64,000 nucleotides of DNA from DASQFD01 sp035633255 (GCA_035633255.1 DASQFD010000080.1:1-64000), one strand, 5' to 3'; positions 1-10,573 are shown, counted from the first letter of the stretch. Notes: generated by a model from the letters alone, not told the origin. Program-made: numbers and translations.

Positions 1-3000
1 CAGGCGGCGACGCCCGCGGCGCCCGGCGCGGGCTCGGGCCCGGGGCCGGCCACGAGCGGTCAGGCAGCGGCGGGGAACGGCGCGCAGCGTCGGCCCGCCC
101 AGGCCGCTCCCGCCCAGGCCGCTCCCGCCTCGGCCAAGGCAGCACCGGTCACGACCCCTCCCGCCAAGGGGGCGCCGGCCCAGGGGGCGCCGGCCAAGGG
201 GGCACCGGCCAAGGCCGCGGCCCCCAAGACGCGAGAGCCGGAGCGCGTCCCGGTGCCCGGGGAGCTGTCGGAGGCCGAGATCGTGCCCCTGCGGGGCACG
301 TCCGCCCGCGTGGTGACGAACATGGAGAGCTCGCTGGAGGTCCCCACCGCCACGAGCGTGCGGGCCGTGCCGGCGAAGCTGCTCATCGACAACCGCATCG
401 TCGTCAACAACCACCTCGCGCGCAGCCGCGGCGGCAAGGTGTCCTTCACCCACGTCATCGGCTATGCCCTGGTCAAGGCGCTCGGCGCGATGCCGGAGAT
501 GAACCAGGGCTTCGACCACGACGAGAAGGGCAAGCCGGTCCTCGTCCGCCCGGCGCACGTCAACCTCGGGCTCGCGATCGACCTCGCCAAGCCCGACGGC
601 ACCCGACAGCTCGTCGTGCCGTCGATCAAGGCGGCGGAGACCATGGACTTCGCCCACTTCTGGACCGCCTACGAGGACATGGTCAAGAAGGCGCGGGCCG
701 GGCGGCTGACGGTCGAGGACTTCCAGGGCACGACCCTCTCGCTGACCAACCCCGGCACCATCGGGACGGTGCACTCGGTGCCGCGGCTGATGAAGGGGCA
801 GGGCGCCATCATCGGCGTCGGCGCGATGGACTACCCCGCCGAGTGGCAGGGGGCGAGCAACGAGACCATCCACCGCAACGCCGTCAGCAAGATCCTCACG
901 CTCACCAGCACCTACGACCACCGCATCATCCAGGGCGCGCAGTCCGGCGACTTCCTGCGCCGGGTGCACGGCCTGCTGCTCGGCGAGGACGGCTTCTACG
1001 ACGAGATCTTCGAGAGCCTGCGCATCCCCTACGAGCCGGTGCGCTGGGTCCAGGACATCACGGCCACGCACGACGACGACATCAACAAGGTCGCGCGCGT
1101 CCAGGAGCTCATCCACGCCTACCGGGTGCGGGGGCACCTGATGGCGGACACCGACCCGCTGGAGTACCAGCAGCGCCGGCACCCGGACCTGGACATCACC
1201 CGCCACGGACTCACCCTGTGGGACCTCGACCGGCACTTCGCGACCGGCGGCTTCGGCGGGGAGCCCTTCCTGAAGCTGCGCCAGATCCTCGGCATCCTGC
1301 GCGACTCCTACTGCCGCACCGTCGGCGTGGAGTACATGCACATCCAGGACCCCGACCAGCGGGATTGGATCCAGAGCAACATCGAGGTCTCCTACGGCAA
1401 GACCACCCGGGAGGAGCAGCTGCGGATCCTCCGGCGGCTCAACGCCGCCGAGGCCTTCGAGACCTTCCTGCAGACCAAGTTCGTCGGGCAGAAGCGGTTC
1501 TCCCTCGAGGGCGGTGAGTCGGTCATCGCCCTGCTCGACCGGATCCTCGCCCGTGCCGCCAAGGACTCGCTGCACGAGGTGTGCGTGGGCATGCCGCACC
1601 GCGGCCGCCTCAACGTGCTCGCCAACATCGCCGGCAAGTCCTACGCCCAGATCTTCCGCGAGTTCGAGGGCAAGCAGGACCCCCGCTCGGTGCAGGGCTC
1701 CGGCGACGTGAAGTACCACCTCGGGACCGAGGGCTCGTTCACGGCGGAGGACGGCTCGACGACGAAGGTCTACCTCGCCGCGAACCCCTCGCACCTGGAG
1801 GCGGTCAACCCGGTGCTCGAGGGCATCGTGCGCGCCAAGCAGGACCGCCTCAACCTCGCCGGCGAGGCGTTCACGGTGCTGCCGGTGCTCCTGCACGGCG
1901 ACGCCGCGTTCGCCGGCCAGGGCGTGGTCGCCGAGACCCTCAACCTCTCCCAGCTGCGCGGCTACCGCACCGGCGGCACGATCCACGTGGTCATCAACAA
2001 CCAGGTCGGCTTCACGACCTCGCCCAGCTCCTCGCGCTCGTCGACGTACTCCACCGACGTGGCACGGATGATCCAGGCGCCGATCTTCCACGTCAACGGC
2101 GACGACCCGGAGGCGTGCGTACGGGTGGCGGAGCTCGCCTACGAGTTCCGGCAGCTGTTCCACAAGGACGTCGTGGTCGACATGGTCTGCTACCGCCGCC
2201 GCGGGCACAACGAGGGCGACGACCCGTCGATGACCCAGCCGCTGATGTACAACCTCATCGAGGCCAAGCGGAGCATCCGCAAGCTCTACACCGAGAACCT
2301 CGTCGGCCGCGGCGACATCACGGTCGAGGACGCCGAGGCGGCCCTCCGGGACTACCAGTCCCAGCTCGAGCGGGTCTTCGTGGAGACCAAGGAGGCGCTG
2401 CGCGAGAGCGAGCGCGAGGCCACCGCGGCGCCGCCGGAGGGCTTCACCGGCACCGACATCGAGGGGCACACCGGCCTGACCCCCCCGGCGGCCCAGGCTC
2501 GGAACGCCGACGCGACCACCCGGTCCGCCACCGAGACCGCGATCACCCCCGAGGCGCTGCACCGGCTCGGCGACGCCTTCATCCGGCCCCCGGAGGGCTT
2601 CACGATCCACCCCAAGCTGCAGCAGGTGATGGAGAAGCGGGCCAGCAGCGTCCGCCTCGGGGGGATCGACTGGGCGACCGGGGAGCTGCTCGCCTTCGGC
2701 TCGCTCCTGCTCGACGGCACCCCCGTCCGGCTCGCCGGGCAGGACAGCCGGCGGGGCACCTTCGTCCAGCGCCACGCCGTGCTCATCGACAAGCACACCG
2801 CGGCGGAGTGGACCCCGCTGCTCTACCTCGGCAAGGGTCAGGGGCGCTTCTGGGTCTACGACTCGCTCCTCTCGGAGTTCGCCGCGACCGGCTTCGAGTA
2901 CGGCTACTCCGTCGAGCGGCCCGACGCCCTGGTCCTGTGGGAGGCGCAGTTCGGCGACTTCGCCGACGGGGCGCAGACCATCGTCGACGAGTTCATCTCG

Positions 3001-3699
3001 AGCTCGGAGCAGAAGTGGGGCCAGCGCTCCTCGGTCGTGCTCCTGCTCCCGCACGGCTTCGAGGGGCAGGGCCCGGACCACTCCTCGGCGCGCATCGAGC
3101 GCTACCTCGCCCTGTGTGCCGAGGACAACATGACCGTCTCCTACCCCTCGACACCCGCGTCCTACTTCCACCTGCTGCGCCGGCAGGCCTACCGTCGGCC
3201 ACGCCGCCCGCTCATCGTCTTCACGCCGAAGTCGATGCTGCGGCTGAAGGCAGCGGCGAGCCGGCCGGAGGAGTTCACCACCGGGGGCTTCCGCCCGGTG
3301 CTCCCCGACCGGTCCGGCGCCACCGGGGGCCACGTCGACCGGGTGCTCATCGCGGCGGGCAAGGCGGTCTACGGGCTCGAGGCCGAGCGGGACCGGCGCA
3401 AGGACGACCGCACCGCGGTCCTGCGGCTCGAGCAGTACTACCCCCTTCCGGCCCACGAGCTCGCCGAGGCCCTGGCCGGCTATCCCGGGGCCGAGGTCGT
3501 GGTGGTCCAGGACGAGCCCCAGAACCAGGGCGCGTGGCCGTTCCTCGCGCTCAACCTGCCCGACGCGCTGGCGCTGTTCGACGAGCTCCGCCCGGTCCAG
3601 GTCGTCGCGCGCAAGGCGTCGGCCTCACCGTCGACCGGCTCCTCGAAGAAGCACCAGGCCGAGCAGGCCGATCTGCTCGCCCGCGCCTTCGACCGCTGA
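1..3699 (+). CDS. kgd: Multifunctional 2-oxoglutarate dehydrogenase E1 / succinyltransferase (OdhA/Kgd type), 5' partial
   Basis: The frame is open from the first base, so the start lies before the window; 1232 residues are visible. Residues 1-92 are an Ala/Pro/Lys-rich linker with repeats of the type AKGAPAQGAP. An E2-like acyltransferase domain follows (about 95-330), with the histidine motif DHRIIQGA near 307; classical E2 enzymes have DHRxxDG, and from memory Q is usual in this actinobacterial fusion. The E1 domain (about 360-1230) carries GMPHRGRLN near 532 and the thiamine diphosphate-binding pieces GDAAFAGQG (about 634) and INNQVGFT (about 664). The family decarboxylates 2-oxoglutarate in the TCA cycle and works with separate E2p and Lpd subunits; activity is controlled by the FHA protein OdhI/GarA in relatives. 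Nothing looks broken. Identity is confident; the N-terminal part cannot be judged. Confidence 0.96.
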   Translation, partial: QAATPAAPGAGSGPGPATSGQAAAGNGAQRRPAQAAPAQAAPASAKAAPVTTPPAKGAPAQGAPAKGAPAKAAAPKTREPERVPVPGELSEAEIVPLRGTSARVVTNMESSLEVPTATSVRAVPAKLLIDNRIVVNNHLARSRGGKVSFTHVIGYALVKALGAMPEMNQGFDHDEKGKPVLVRPAHVNLGLAIDLAKPDGTRQLVVPSIKAAETMDFAHFWTAYEDMVKKARAGRLTVEDFQGTTLSLTNPGTIGTVHSVPRLMKGQGAIIGVGAMDYPAEWQGASNETIHRNAVSKILTLTSTYDHRIIQGAQSGDFLRRVHGLLLGEDGFYDEIFESLRIPYEPVRWVQDITATHDDDINKVARVQELIHAYRVRGHLMADTDPLEYQQRRHPDLDITRHGLTLWDLDRHFATGGFGGEPFLKLRQILGILRDSYCRTVGVEYMHIQDPDQRDWIQSNIEVSYGKTTREEQLRILRRLNAAEAFETFLQTKFVGQKRFSLEGGESVIALLDRILARAAKDSLHEVCVGMPHRGRLNVLANIAGKSYAQIFREFEGKQDPRSVQGSGDVKYHLGTEGSFTAEDGSTTKVYLAANPSHLEAVNPVLEGIVRAKQDRLNLAGEAFTVLPVLLHGDAAFAGQGVVAETLNLSQLRGYRTGGTIHVVINNQVGFTTSPSSSRSSTYSTDVARMIQAPIFHVNGDDPEACVRVAELAYEFRQLFHKDVVVDMVCYRRRGHNEGDDPSMTQPLMYNLIEAKRSIRKLYTENLVGRGDITVEDAEAALRDYQSQLERVFVETKEALRESEREATAAPPEGFTGTDIEGHTGLTPPAAQARNADATTRSATETAITPEALHRLGDAFIRPPEGFTIHPKLQQVMEKRASSVRLGGIDWATGELLAFGSLLLDGTPVRLAGQDSRRGTFVQRHAVLIDKHTAAEWTPLLYLGKGQGRFWVYDSLLSEFAATGFEYGYSVERPDALVLWEAQFGDFADGAQTIVDEFISSSEQKWGQRSSVVLLLPHGFEGQGPDHSSARIERYLALCAEDNMTVSYPSTPASYFHLLRRQAYRRPRRPLIVFTPKSMLRLKAAASRPEEFTTGGFRPVLPDRSGATGGHVDRVLIAAGKAVYGLEAERDRRKDDRTAVLRLEQYYPLPAHELAEALAGYPGAEVVVVQDEPQNQGAWPFLALNLPDALALFDELRPVQVVARKASASPSTGSSKKHQAEQADLLARAFDR

Positions 3700-3785
3700 C
3701 CTCGCCCGGGTTCCCACACACCGCGCCCCGGCGACCCTCGCGACCGCTCCGACGGCGCGTGGCCCGCGTGGGTAGGGTCGGGACC

Positions 3786-4754
3786 ATGCTCGCCGTCTCC
3801 GCCGTGCGCCAGTCCGTCGACGACCCGCTCTCCGGCCTCGAGGTGGGCGAGCACCCGGACCCGGTGGTGCCCGAGGGCTGGACGACCGTCGACCTGCGCA
3901 CCTGCGCGCTCAACCACCACGACCTCTGGTCGCTCAAGGGGGTCGGACTGCCCGCGGACCGGCTGCCGATGGTGCTGGGGTGCGACGGGGCCGGGACGCT
4001 CGATGACGGCACCGAGGTGCTCGTCCACGCCGTGGTCTCCTCCGCGGACTGGGTGGGCGACGAGACGCTCGACCCGCGGCGCTCCCTCCTCTCCGAGGTG
4101 CACGACGGCACCCTCGCGCAGCGGGTGGCGGTCCCGCGCCGCAACGTCGTGCCCAAGCCCGAGGGCCTGTCCTGGGAGCACGCCGCCTGCCTGCCCACCG
4201 CCTGGCTCACGGCGTACCGGATGCTGTTCACCAACGCGGCGGTGCACCCGGGGGACACGATTCTCGTCCAGGGGGCCGCCGGCGGCGTGGCGACGGCCCT
4301 GGTGCAGCTGGGCGCCGCGGCCGGGCTGCGGGTCTGGGTGACCAGCCGTGACGTCGAGCGCGGCCAGCAGGCGGTGGCGCTGGGAGCGGAGCGGGCGTTC
4401 GCCTCCGGCGAGCGGCTCCCGGAGCGGGTGGACGCGGTGCTGGAGACCGTCGGCAGGGCGACGTGGTCCCACTCGGTCAACTCGCTGAGACCCGGCGGGA
4501 GCATCGTCATCTCCGGCGCCACCTCGGGTGACGCACCGGAGCGCGCCGAGCTGACCAAGATCTTCTTCCGGCAGCTGCGCGTCGTCGGCTCGACCATGGG
4601 CACGCGCGACGAGCTGGCCCGGCTCGCCCGCTTCGTCGTCGGGTCGGGCATCGAGCCCCTCGTCGACTCGGTGCTCCCCCTCGCCGAGGCCCGGAGCGGC
4701 TTCGCGCGGATGGCCGAGGGCGCCGTCACCGGAAAGGTCGTCTTCGCCGTGTGA
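3786..4754 (+). CDS. Zinc-type/quinone-reductase-like MDR oxidoreductase
   Basis: A 322-residue medium-chain dehydrogenase/reductase. The N-terminal GroES-like half contains CALNHHDLW and GCDGAG; the Rossmann half contains VQGAAGGVA near 160, the usual NAD(P)H-binding GxGxxG variant. No structural zinc cysteine cluster is visible, so a quinone-oxidoreductase-like role is more likely than a classical alcohol dehydrogenase; the substrate is unknown. The ATG is chosen because a TAGGGT -10 hexamer at 3773-3778 ends 7 nt before it, giving a leaderless start. The frame remains open far upstream in a shadow of kgd. It is separated from kgd by 86 bp and from the convergent SGNH gene by a C-rich 70-bp spacer. 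Confidence 0.88.
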   Translation: MLAVSAVRQSVDDPLSGLEVGEHPDPVVPEGWTTVDLRTCALNHHDLWSLKGVGLPADRLPMVLGCDGAGTLDDGTEVLVHAVVSSADWVGDETLDPRRSLLSEVHDGTLAQRVAVPRRNVVPKPEGLSWEHAACLPTAWLTAYRMLFTNAAVHPGDTILVQGAAGGVATALVQLGAAAGLRVWVTSRDVERGQQAVALGAERAFASGERLPERVDAVLETVGRATWSHSVNSLRPGGSIVISGATSGDAPERAELTKIFFRQLRVVGSTMGTRDELARLARFVVGSGIEPLVDSVLPLAEARSGFARMAEGAVTGKVVFAV

Positions 4755-4825
4755 CACCCGTGACCCCTCCCGACCCGCCCCTGACCGACCCGCCCGACCC
4801 GCCCGCGACCGACCGGACCGAGCCC

Positions 4826-5482
4826 TCAGCCGATGCCGAGCCACAGCGGCCAGCCGCCGTGGAGCACCAGCCAGGCGATGAGCCCGTAGCCGGCCTGCCC
4901 CGGATGGCCGGGCACCCGGCTCGCCGCGAGGTCGGAACGCCACTGGTCGTGGGCGGCCAGCGGCGCGAAGCAGTCCACGAACGGCACCGACCGCCGTGCA
5001 CAAAGGTCCGCCTGTGCCTCGACGAGCACCTCGAGCTTGTCGTCGACCTCGCGGTCGCAGGTCGGCGGCGGGCCGACGACGAACGGCGCCACCCCGCGTC
5101 CCGTCGCGTCGTCCAGGAGGTTGGCGAGGTTGAGGCGGTGCCGGGCCAGCGTGATCCCGGCGCGCACGTCGTCGGTGCCGACGGAGAGGACGAGTCGCCG
5201 CTCCGTGCGCCCCTTCCAGCGCGCGGGCACCTCCGCGTGCCACCGCGCCAGCACGTCGGCCGAGGTGTCGTCACGGACGCCGAGCGGGTATGCCGTGAGC
5301 ACGAGGTCCGGGTGCTGCGTGCGCCCGACGACCCGGGTCACCCAGCCCTGCCCCTTGGGGTCGCCGACCCCGGCGACCAGCGAGGAGCCGAGGAACACCA
5401 TGGCGACGTCGCGGGGCCCCTCACCGGGCGGCGGGACCGAGGCGCTCGGCCGGAAGTCGATGCCGGTGGCGTCCTCGGGCAT
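4826..5482 (-). CDS. SGNH/GDSL-type hydrolase family protein
   Basis: 218 residues. The block I serine appears in FLGSSLVAG near residue 30, a block III-like segment is LSVGTDD, and a C-terminal GHPGQAGY can supply the block V histidine. The family includes esterases and lipases; the substrate cannot be told. No signal peptide is seen, so it is probably cytoplasmic. The start at 5482 is supported by GAGGA six bases upstream and by a 1-nt overlap (TGATG) with the stop of the DUF6104 gene, implying translational coupling. A slightly longer frame begins at 5515 but lies inside the upstream gene. Confidence 0.82.
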   Translation of the reverse strand: MPEDATGIDFRPSASVPPPGEGPRDVAMVFLGSSLVAGVGDPKGQGWVTRVVGRTQHPDLVLTAYPLGVRDDTSADVLARWHAEVPARWKGRTERRLVLSVGTDDVRAGITLARHRLNLANLLDDATGRGVAPFVVGPPPTCDREVDDKLEVLVEAQADLCARRSVPFVDCFAPLAAHDQWRSDLAASRVPGHPGQAGYGLIAWLVLHGGWPLWLGIG

Positions 5483-5658
5483 CACTCGTCCTCGTCGTCG
5501 AGCCGGGCCAGCCACGTCGCCAGGCGCTCGACGGGGACCTCGAGCTCCGGGTGCAGGTCGACGAAGGTCCGCAGGTGCTCCGCGAGCCAGGTCAGCGTGA
5601 CCTCCTCCTCGCCCCGGCGAGCCGCGAGCTCCTCGATGCCGCGGTCGGTGAAGTACAC
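5482..5658 (-). CDS. DUF6104 family small protein
   Basis: 58 residues, beginning VYFTDRGIEELAARRG and ending LARLDDEDE. I recognise the pattern of the actinobacterial DUF6104 family, whose function is not known. The GTG start is set by the match to family N-termini (MYFTDRGIEEL) and by a TAGCCT -10 at 5666-5671 ending exactly 7 nt before it, so the mRNA should be leaderless. That TAG is also the stop codon of rfbD upstream. The stop overlaps the start of the SGNH gene by 1 nt, so the two are probably co-translated. Confidence 0.85.
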   Translation of the reverse strand: MYFTDRGIEELAARRGEEEVTLTWLAEHLRTFVDLHPELEVPVERLATWLARLDDEDE

Positions 5659-5668
5659 GCCCGGAAGG

Positions 5669-6559
5669 CTACACGCGGCCCGGGGGCGGCTGGGGAGGCC
5701 CGGCGCGCGCGGGCGCCAGCACGCTGGGTGCGGCGCGCCGCAGCGCCTCCCGCCAGTGCGGCAGCGGCGCCGGGCCGGCCCCGCCCCACATGTCGTGCGA
5801 CAGCACGCTGTATGCCGGCCGCGGCGCCGGCCGCACGTAGGCGTCGCTGCTCGTGGGCTCCACCCGCTGCGGGTCGAGACCGAGCTCCTCGAACACCGCC
5901 CGGGCCAGCTCGAACCACGAGCACTGCCCGCCGCCGGTGGCGTGGAAGACGCCGTGGGGGGCGCCCGCCTCGACGACCCGGACGACCGCGTCCGCGAGGT
6001 CGTGGGTCCACGTCGGCTGTCCGACCTGGTCGTCGACGACGCTGAGCCGCTCCCGCTCCCCCGCCAGGCGCGCCATCGTCACGGGGAAGCTGGCGCCCGA
6101 CGCGCCGTAGAGCCAGGCCGTGCGCACCAGCCAGACCCGGGAGCACTCCGCGCGGACGGCCCACTCCCCCGCCGCCTTGGTGCGCCCGTAGGCGGAGCGG
6201 GGCGCCAGAGGCGCGTCCGCGGCATACGGGCTGGTGGCGTCGCCCGCGAAGACGTAGTCGGTCGACACCTGGACCAGGCCGGCGCCGGCGGCCTCGGCCG
6301 CGCGCGCGAGGTTGGCCGCCCCGACGGCGTTGATGGCGAAGGCCTCGGCCTCGTGCGTCTCGGCGTCGTCGACCGCGGTCCAGGCCGCGACGTTGGCGAC
6401 GACGTCGTGCCCGGCGACGGCCTCCACGCAGGCGCCGGCGTCGCGGATGTCCAGCTCGTCGCGGTCGGTGCGGGTCACCTCGTGCCCTCGCTCCTCGAGC
6501 AGGTCGCACAGGTCGCGGCCGAGCATCCCCAGCGCGCCGGAGACGAACCAGCGGGCCAT
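5669..6559 (-). CDS. rfbD: dTDP-4-dehydrorhamnose reductase
   Basis: 296 residues. The short-chain dehydrogenase fold shows the N-terminal SGALGMLG nucleotide-binding loop, STDYVFAG and the catalytic YGRTK. It catalyses the last step of dTDP-L-rhamnose synthesis, NADPH-dependent reduction of dTDP-4-dehydro-L-rhamnose, in the cytoplasm. It follows rfbB with a 1-nt TGATG overlap, so the two are coupled. The C-terminus is a Pro/Ala/Arg-rich extension. Its TAG stop codon doubles as the start of the -10 of the DUF6104 gene. Confidence 0.95.
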   Translation of the reverse strand: MARWFVSGALGMLGRDLCDLLEERGHEVTRTDRDELDIRDAGACVEAVAGHDVVANVAAWTAVDDAETHEAEAFAINAVGAANLARAAEAAGAGLVQVSTDYVFAGDATSPYAADAPLAPRSAYGRTKAAGEWAVRAECSRVWLVRTAWLYGASGASFPVTMARLAGERERLSVVDDQVGQPTWTHDLADAVVRVVEAGAPHGVFHATGGGQCSWFELARAVFEELGLDPQRVEPTSSDAYVRPAPRPAYSVLSHDMWGGAGPAPLPHWREALRRAAPSVLAPARAGPPQPPPGRV

Positions 6560-7566
6560 CAGCGGCCGACCACGCTCTGGGTCTGCGCGTACTTCTCCTC
6601 GGTGGCCGCCTTCATCGGCCGCCACCACGGCTCGTGGTCGCGGTACCACTCGATGGTGGCGGCGAGCCCCTCGCGGAAGGTGGTGTAGCGCGGTGCCCAG
6701 CCGAGCTCGGTGCGCAGCCGGCTGGAGTCGATGGCGTAGCGGCGGTCGTGGCCCGGGCGGTCCGTCACGTGGTCGAGGTCGTCGGGCGAGCGGCCCATCA
6801 GCTCGAGGATGTCGCGGACGACGGTCCTGTTGTCCACCTCGCCGTCGGCGCCGATGAGGTAGGTCTCGCCGAGGGTGCCGCGGTCCACGATGGTCCACAC
6901 CGCCGCGTTGTGGTCGTCGACGTGGATCCAGTCCCGCACGTTCAGGCCGTCCCCGTAGAGCTTGGGCCGGACGCCGTCGATGAGGTTGGTGACCTGGCGC
7001 GGGATGAACTTCTCCACGTGCTGTCGCGGGCCGTAGTTGTTCGAGCAGTTGGAGATGGTGGCCCGGACCCCGAACGAGCGCACCCAGGCGCGCACCAGCA
7101 GGTCGCTCGCGCCCTTGGTGGAGGAGTACGGGCTCGACGGGTTGTAGGGCGTGTCCTCGGTGAAGCGGGCCGGGTCGTCCAGCTCGAGGTCGCCGTAGAC
7201 CTCGTCGGTGGAGATGTGGTGGTAGCGCACGTCGTGGCGCCGCACCGCCTCGAGCAGCGTGTAGGTGCCCACGACGTTGGTCTGCACGAACGGCCACGGG
7301 TCGGTGAGGGAGTTGTCGTTGTGCGACTCGGCCGCGAAGTGGACGACGACGTCGGCGCCCGCCACCAGCCGGTCGATTAGCGGGGCGTCGGCGACGTCAC
7401 CCCGGACGAACTCGATGCGCTCGAGGGCCCCCTCCAGCGATGCCCTGGTCCCCGCGTAGGTGAGCGAGTCGAGCACCGTCACCTGCACGTCGGGGCGGGT
7501 CGCGAGGGTGAGGTGGACGAAGTTGGAGCCGATGAAGCCGGCCCCGCCGGTCACGAGCACGCGCAT
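6559..7566 (-). CDS. rfbB: dTDP-glucose 4,6-dehydratase
   Basis: 335 residues from ATG 7566: TGGAGFIGS NAD-binding loop at the N-terminus, STDEVYGD and YSSTKGASD with the catalytic Tyr/Lys. It converts dTDP-glucose to dTDP-4-keto-6-deoxyglucose, the second step of rhamnose synthesis. A GTG three codons upstream (7575) is possible, but the -10 TAGGGT at 7574-7579 ends 7 nt before the ATG, and the protein then begins MRVLVTGGAGF as in relatives. It leads the minus-strand rfbB-rfbD pair and diverges from rfbA. Confidence 0.96.
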   Translation of the reverse strand: MRVLVTGGAGFIGSNFVHLTLATRPDVQVTVLDSLTYAGTRASLEGALERIEFVRGDVADAPLIDRLVAGADVVVHFAAESHNDNSLTDPWPFVQTNVVGTYTLLEAVRRHDVRYHHISTDEVYGDLELDDPARFTEDTPYNPSSPYSSTKGASDLLVRAWVRSFGVRATISNCSNNYGPRQHVEKFIPRQVTNLIDGVRPKLYGDGLNVRDWIHVDDHNAAVWTIVDRGTLGETYLIGADGEVDNRTVVRDILELMGRSPDDLDHVTDRPGHDRRYAIDSSRLRTELGWAPRYTTFREGLAATIEWYRDHEPWWRPMKAATEEKYAQTQSVVGR

Positions 7567-7622
7567 GCCCGTCACCCTATCGACGGTCAGCCGCGCGTCG
7601 GGCCCTCGCTACAGTGGGCGCC
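7567..7622. promoter_or_regulatory. Divergent leaderless promoters of rfbB and rfbA
   Basis: This 56-bp gap holds two -10 elements facing away from each other. Minus strand: TAGGGT (7579 to 7574) with a 7-nt spacer to the rfbB ATG. Plus strand: TACAGT (7610-7615) with a 7-nt spacer to the rfbA GTG at 7623. Neither start has a convincing Shine-Dalgarno sequence. No clear -35 boxes are visible. Confidence 0.65.
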
Positions 7623-8528
7623 GTGAAGGGGATCATCCTGGCCGGCGGCTCCGGCACCCGGCTCCACCCGATCACCCGTGGCATCAGCAAGCAGCTCATG
7701 CCCATCTACGACAAGCCGATGATCTACTACCCGCTGTCGACCCTGATGATGGCCGGCATCCGGGAGATCCTCGTCATCACGACGCCCCAGGACGCCGAGC
7801 AGTTCTCGCGCCTGCTCGGTGACGGCTCGGACTGGGGCATCGAGATCTCCTACGCCGTGCAGCCCAGCCCCGACGGGCTCGCCCAGGCGTTCCTCATCGG
7901 CGCGGACTTCCTCGGCACCGACCCGGTCGCCCTCGTGCTCGGGGACAACATCTTCTACGGCACCGGCCTCGGCACCGCGCTGCGCTCGCTCACGGACGTC
8001 TCCGGTGGGCACGTCTTCGCCTACCACGTCGCCAACCCCACGGCATACGGCGTGGTGGAGTTCGACGCCGAGGGGCACGTGCTGTCCATCGAGGAGAAGC
8101 CGGAGCACCCCAAGTCCTCGTACGCCGTGCCCGGCCTCTACTTCTACGACAACGACGTCGTCCAGATCGCCCGGGACCTGCGGCCGAGCCCGCGCGGGGA
8201 GCTCGAGATCACCGGAGTGAACGACGCCTACCTTCGCCGTGGTGACCTCACGGTCACGGTCCTCCCCCGCGGCACGGCGTGGTTCGACACCGGCACCTTC
8301 GAGGGGCTGATGGACGCCAGCCAGTTCGTCCACGTCGTCGAGGCGCGCCAGGGCACGAAGATCGGCTGCCTCGAGGAGGTGGCCTGGCGCGCCGGGTGGA
8401 TCGACGACGACCAGATGGCCGCGCTCGGCGAGAGCCTGCGCAAGAGCGGCTACGGGGACTACCTCTTCTCCTGCCTCGAGCGCGGGCGGGTGGAGGCGAT
8501 GGTGCGCGCGACGGCGACGGGCCGCTGA
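7623..8528 (+). CDS. rfbA: Glucose-1-phosphate thymidylyltransferase
   Basis: 301 residues from GTG 7623. The signature GGSGTRLHP is at the N-terminus, followed by SKQLMPIYDKPMIYYP and LGDNIFYG, the sugar-nucleotide pyrophosphorylase active-site elements. It makes dTDP-glucose from dTTP and glucose-1-phosphate and is the feedback-controlled entry step of rhamnose synthesis. A GTG nine bases upstream would add three residues, but the -10 at 7610-7615 favours 7623. It is coupled to rfbC by a 1-nt TGATG overlap. Confidence 0.95.
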   Translation: MKGIILAGGSGTRLHPITRGISKQLMPIYDKPMIYYPLSTLMMAGIREILVITTPQDAEQFSRLLGDGSDWGIEISYAVQPSPDGLAQAFLIGADFLGTDPVALVLGDNIFYGTGLGTALRSLTDVSGGHVFAYHVANPTAYGVVEFDAEGHVLSIEEKPEHPKSSYAVPGLYFYDNDVVQIARDLRPSPRGELEITGVNDAYLRRGDLTVTVLPRGTAWFDTGTFEGLMDASQFVHVVEARQGTKIGCLEEVAWRAGWIDDDQMAALGESLRKSGYGDYLFSCLERGRVEAMVRATATGR

Positions 8529-9133
8529 TGCAGGTCGAGCCGCTCGGCATCGAGGGCGCCTTCGTCGTCACCCCGCGCCAGTTCCCCGACGACCGCGGGG
8601 TCTTCCTGGAGTCCTTCCGCGGGGACCGGCTCGCCGAGCACCTCGGCCACCGCCCCGACGTCGTGCAGACCAACGTCTCGGTGTCCTCCCGCGGCACCGT
8701 GCGGGGCATCCACTTCGCGGACCTGCCGCCCTCGCAGGCCAAGTACGTCACCGCGGTCTCCGGCTCCCTCCTCGACGTGGTCGTCGACCTCCGCGTCGGC
8801 TCCCCGACCTTCGGCCGGTGGGAGTCGGTCGTGCTCGACGACGTCGCCCGCCGTGCCGTCTACCTCTCCGAGGGTCTCGGCCACGCCTTCTGCGCCCTGC
8901 AGGACGGCACGACCGCCGTCTACCTCTGCACGGCGCCGTACAGCCCCACCGGCGAGCACGGCATATCCCCGCTCGACCCGGAGGTGGGCATCCGCTGGCC
9001 GGAGGGCGTCGTGCCCCTGCTCTCACCCAAGGACGCCACCGCCCCCGGCCTGACCCAGGCGGTCGAGCAGGGGCTCCTGCCGACGTATGCCGCCTGCCTG
9101 GCCTGGGCGGAGGAGCTCGCCGCGCGCGCCTGA
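8528..9133 (+). CDS. rfbC: dTDP-4-dehydrorhamnose 3,5-epimerase family protein
   Basis: 201 residues. RmlC-type cupin: FPDDRGVFLESFR near the start, SVSSRGTVRGIHF with the catalytic histidine, and LGHAFCALQD. It epimerises dTDP-4-keto-6-deoxyglucose to the rhamno form. The start is the ATG overlapping the rfbA stop by one base. With rfbA on this strand and rfbB-rfbD on the other, all four dTDP-L-rhamnose genes lie within 3.5 kb, presumably feeding cell-wall or surface polysaccharide. Confidence 0.93.
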   Translation: MQVEPLGIEGAFVVTPRQFPDDRGVFLESFRGDRLAEHLGHRPDVVQTNVSVSSRGTVRGIHFADLPPSQAKYVTAVSGSLLDVVVDLRVGSPTFGRWESVVLDDVARRAVYLSEGLGHAFCALQDGTTAVYLCTAPYSPTGEHGISPLDPEVGIRWPEGVVPLLSPKDATAPGLTQAVEQGLLPTYAACLAWAEELAARA

Positions 9134-9149
9134 CCGGAAGAGCGGCGGG

Positions 9150-10322
<1,173 letters not shown>

Positions 10323-10573
10323 GAAGGAACGCTCCAAGGGAGGGGGAACCCGGACGGGGTCGTGGTGCCAGCCATGCGTAATGCCAGCCATGCGGAGAGG
10401 CGCGTGGGGGTCCGTCGGCGCGGGCGGGGTGGCCGCCGGGCGCTCATTCTGGCACAGCCACCGACGTGACCCCGATGTAACACCCGTCATGGCGCATCGG
10501 TGGCAGGATCGCGGGCACATCCCGCCGCGGGGCACCGCTCGCGGCAGGCACCTTCGAAAGGACGCCAGCACCC
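10323..10573. promoter_or_regulatory. Divergent intergenic region with a 13-bp direct repeat
   Basis: 251 bp between malic enzyme and the amino-acid ABC operon, without a supportable gene. TGCCAGCCATGCG occurs twice, at 10366-10378 and 10382-10394, a 16-bp period, within the likely 5' region of the malic enzyme transcript. That spacing would suit a regulator binding the same DNA face roughly 1.5 turns apart. A Shine-Dalgarno-like GAAAGGA lies just before 10574. No clear -10 was assigned. Confidence 0.5.
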
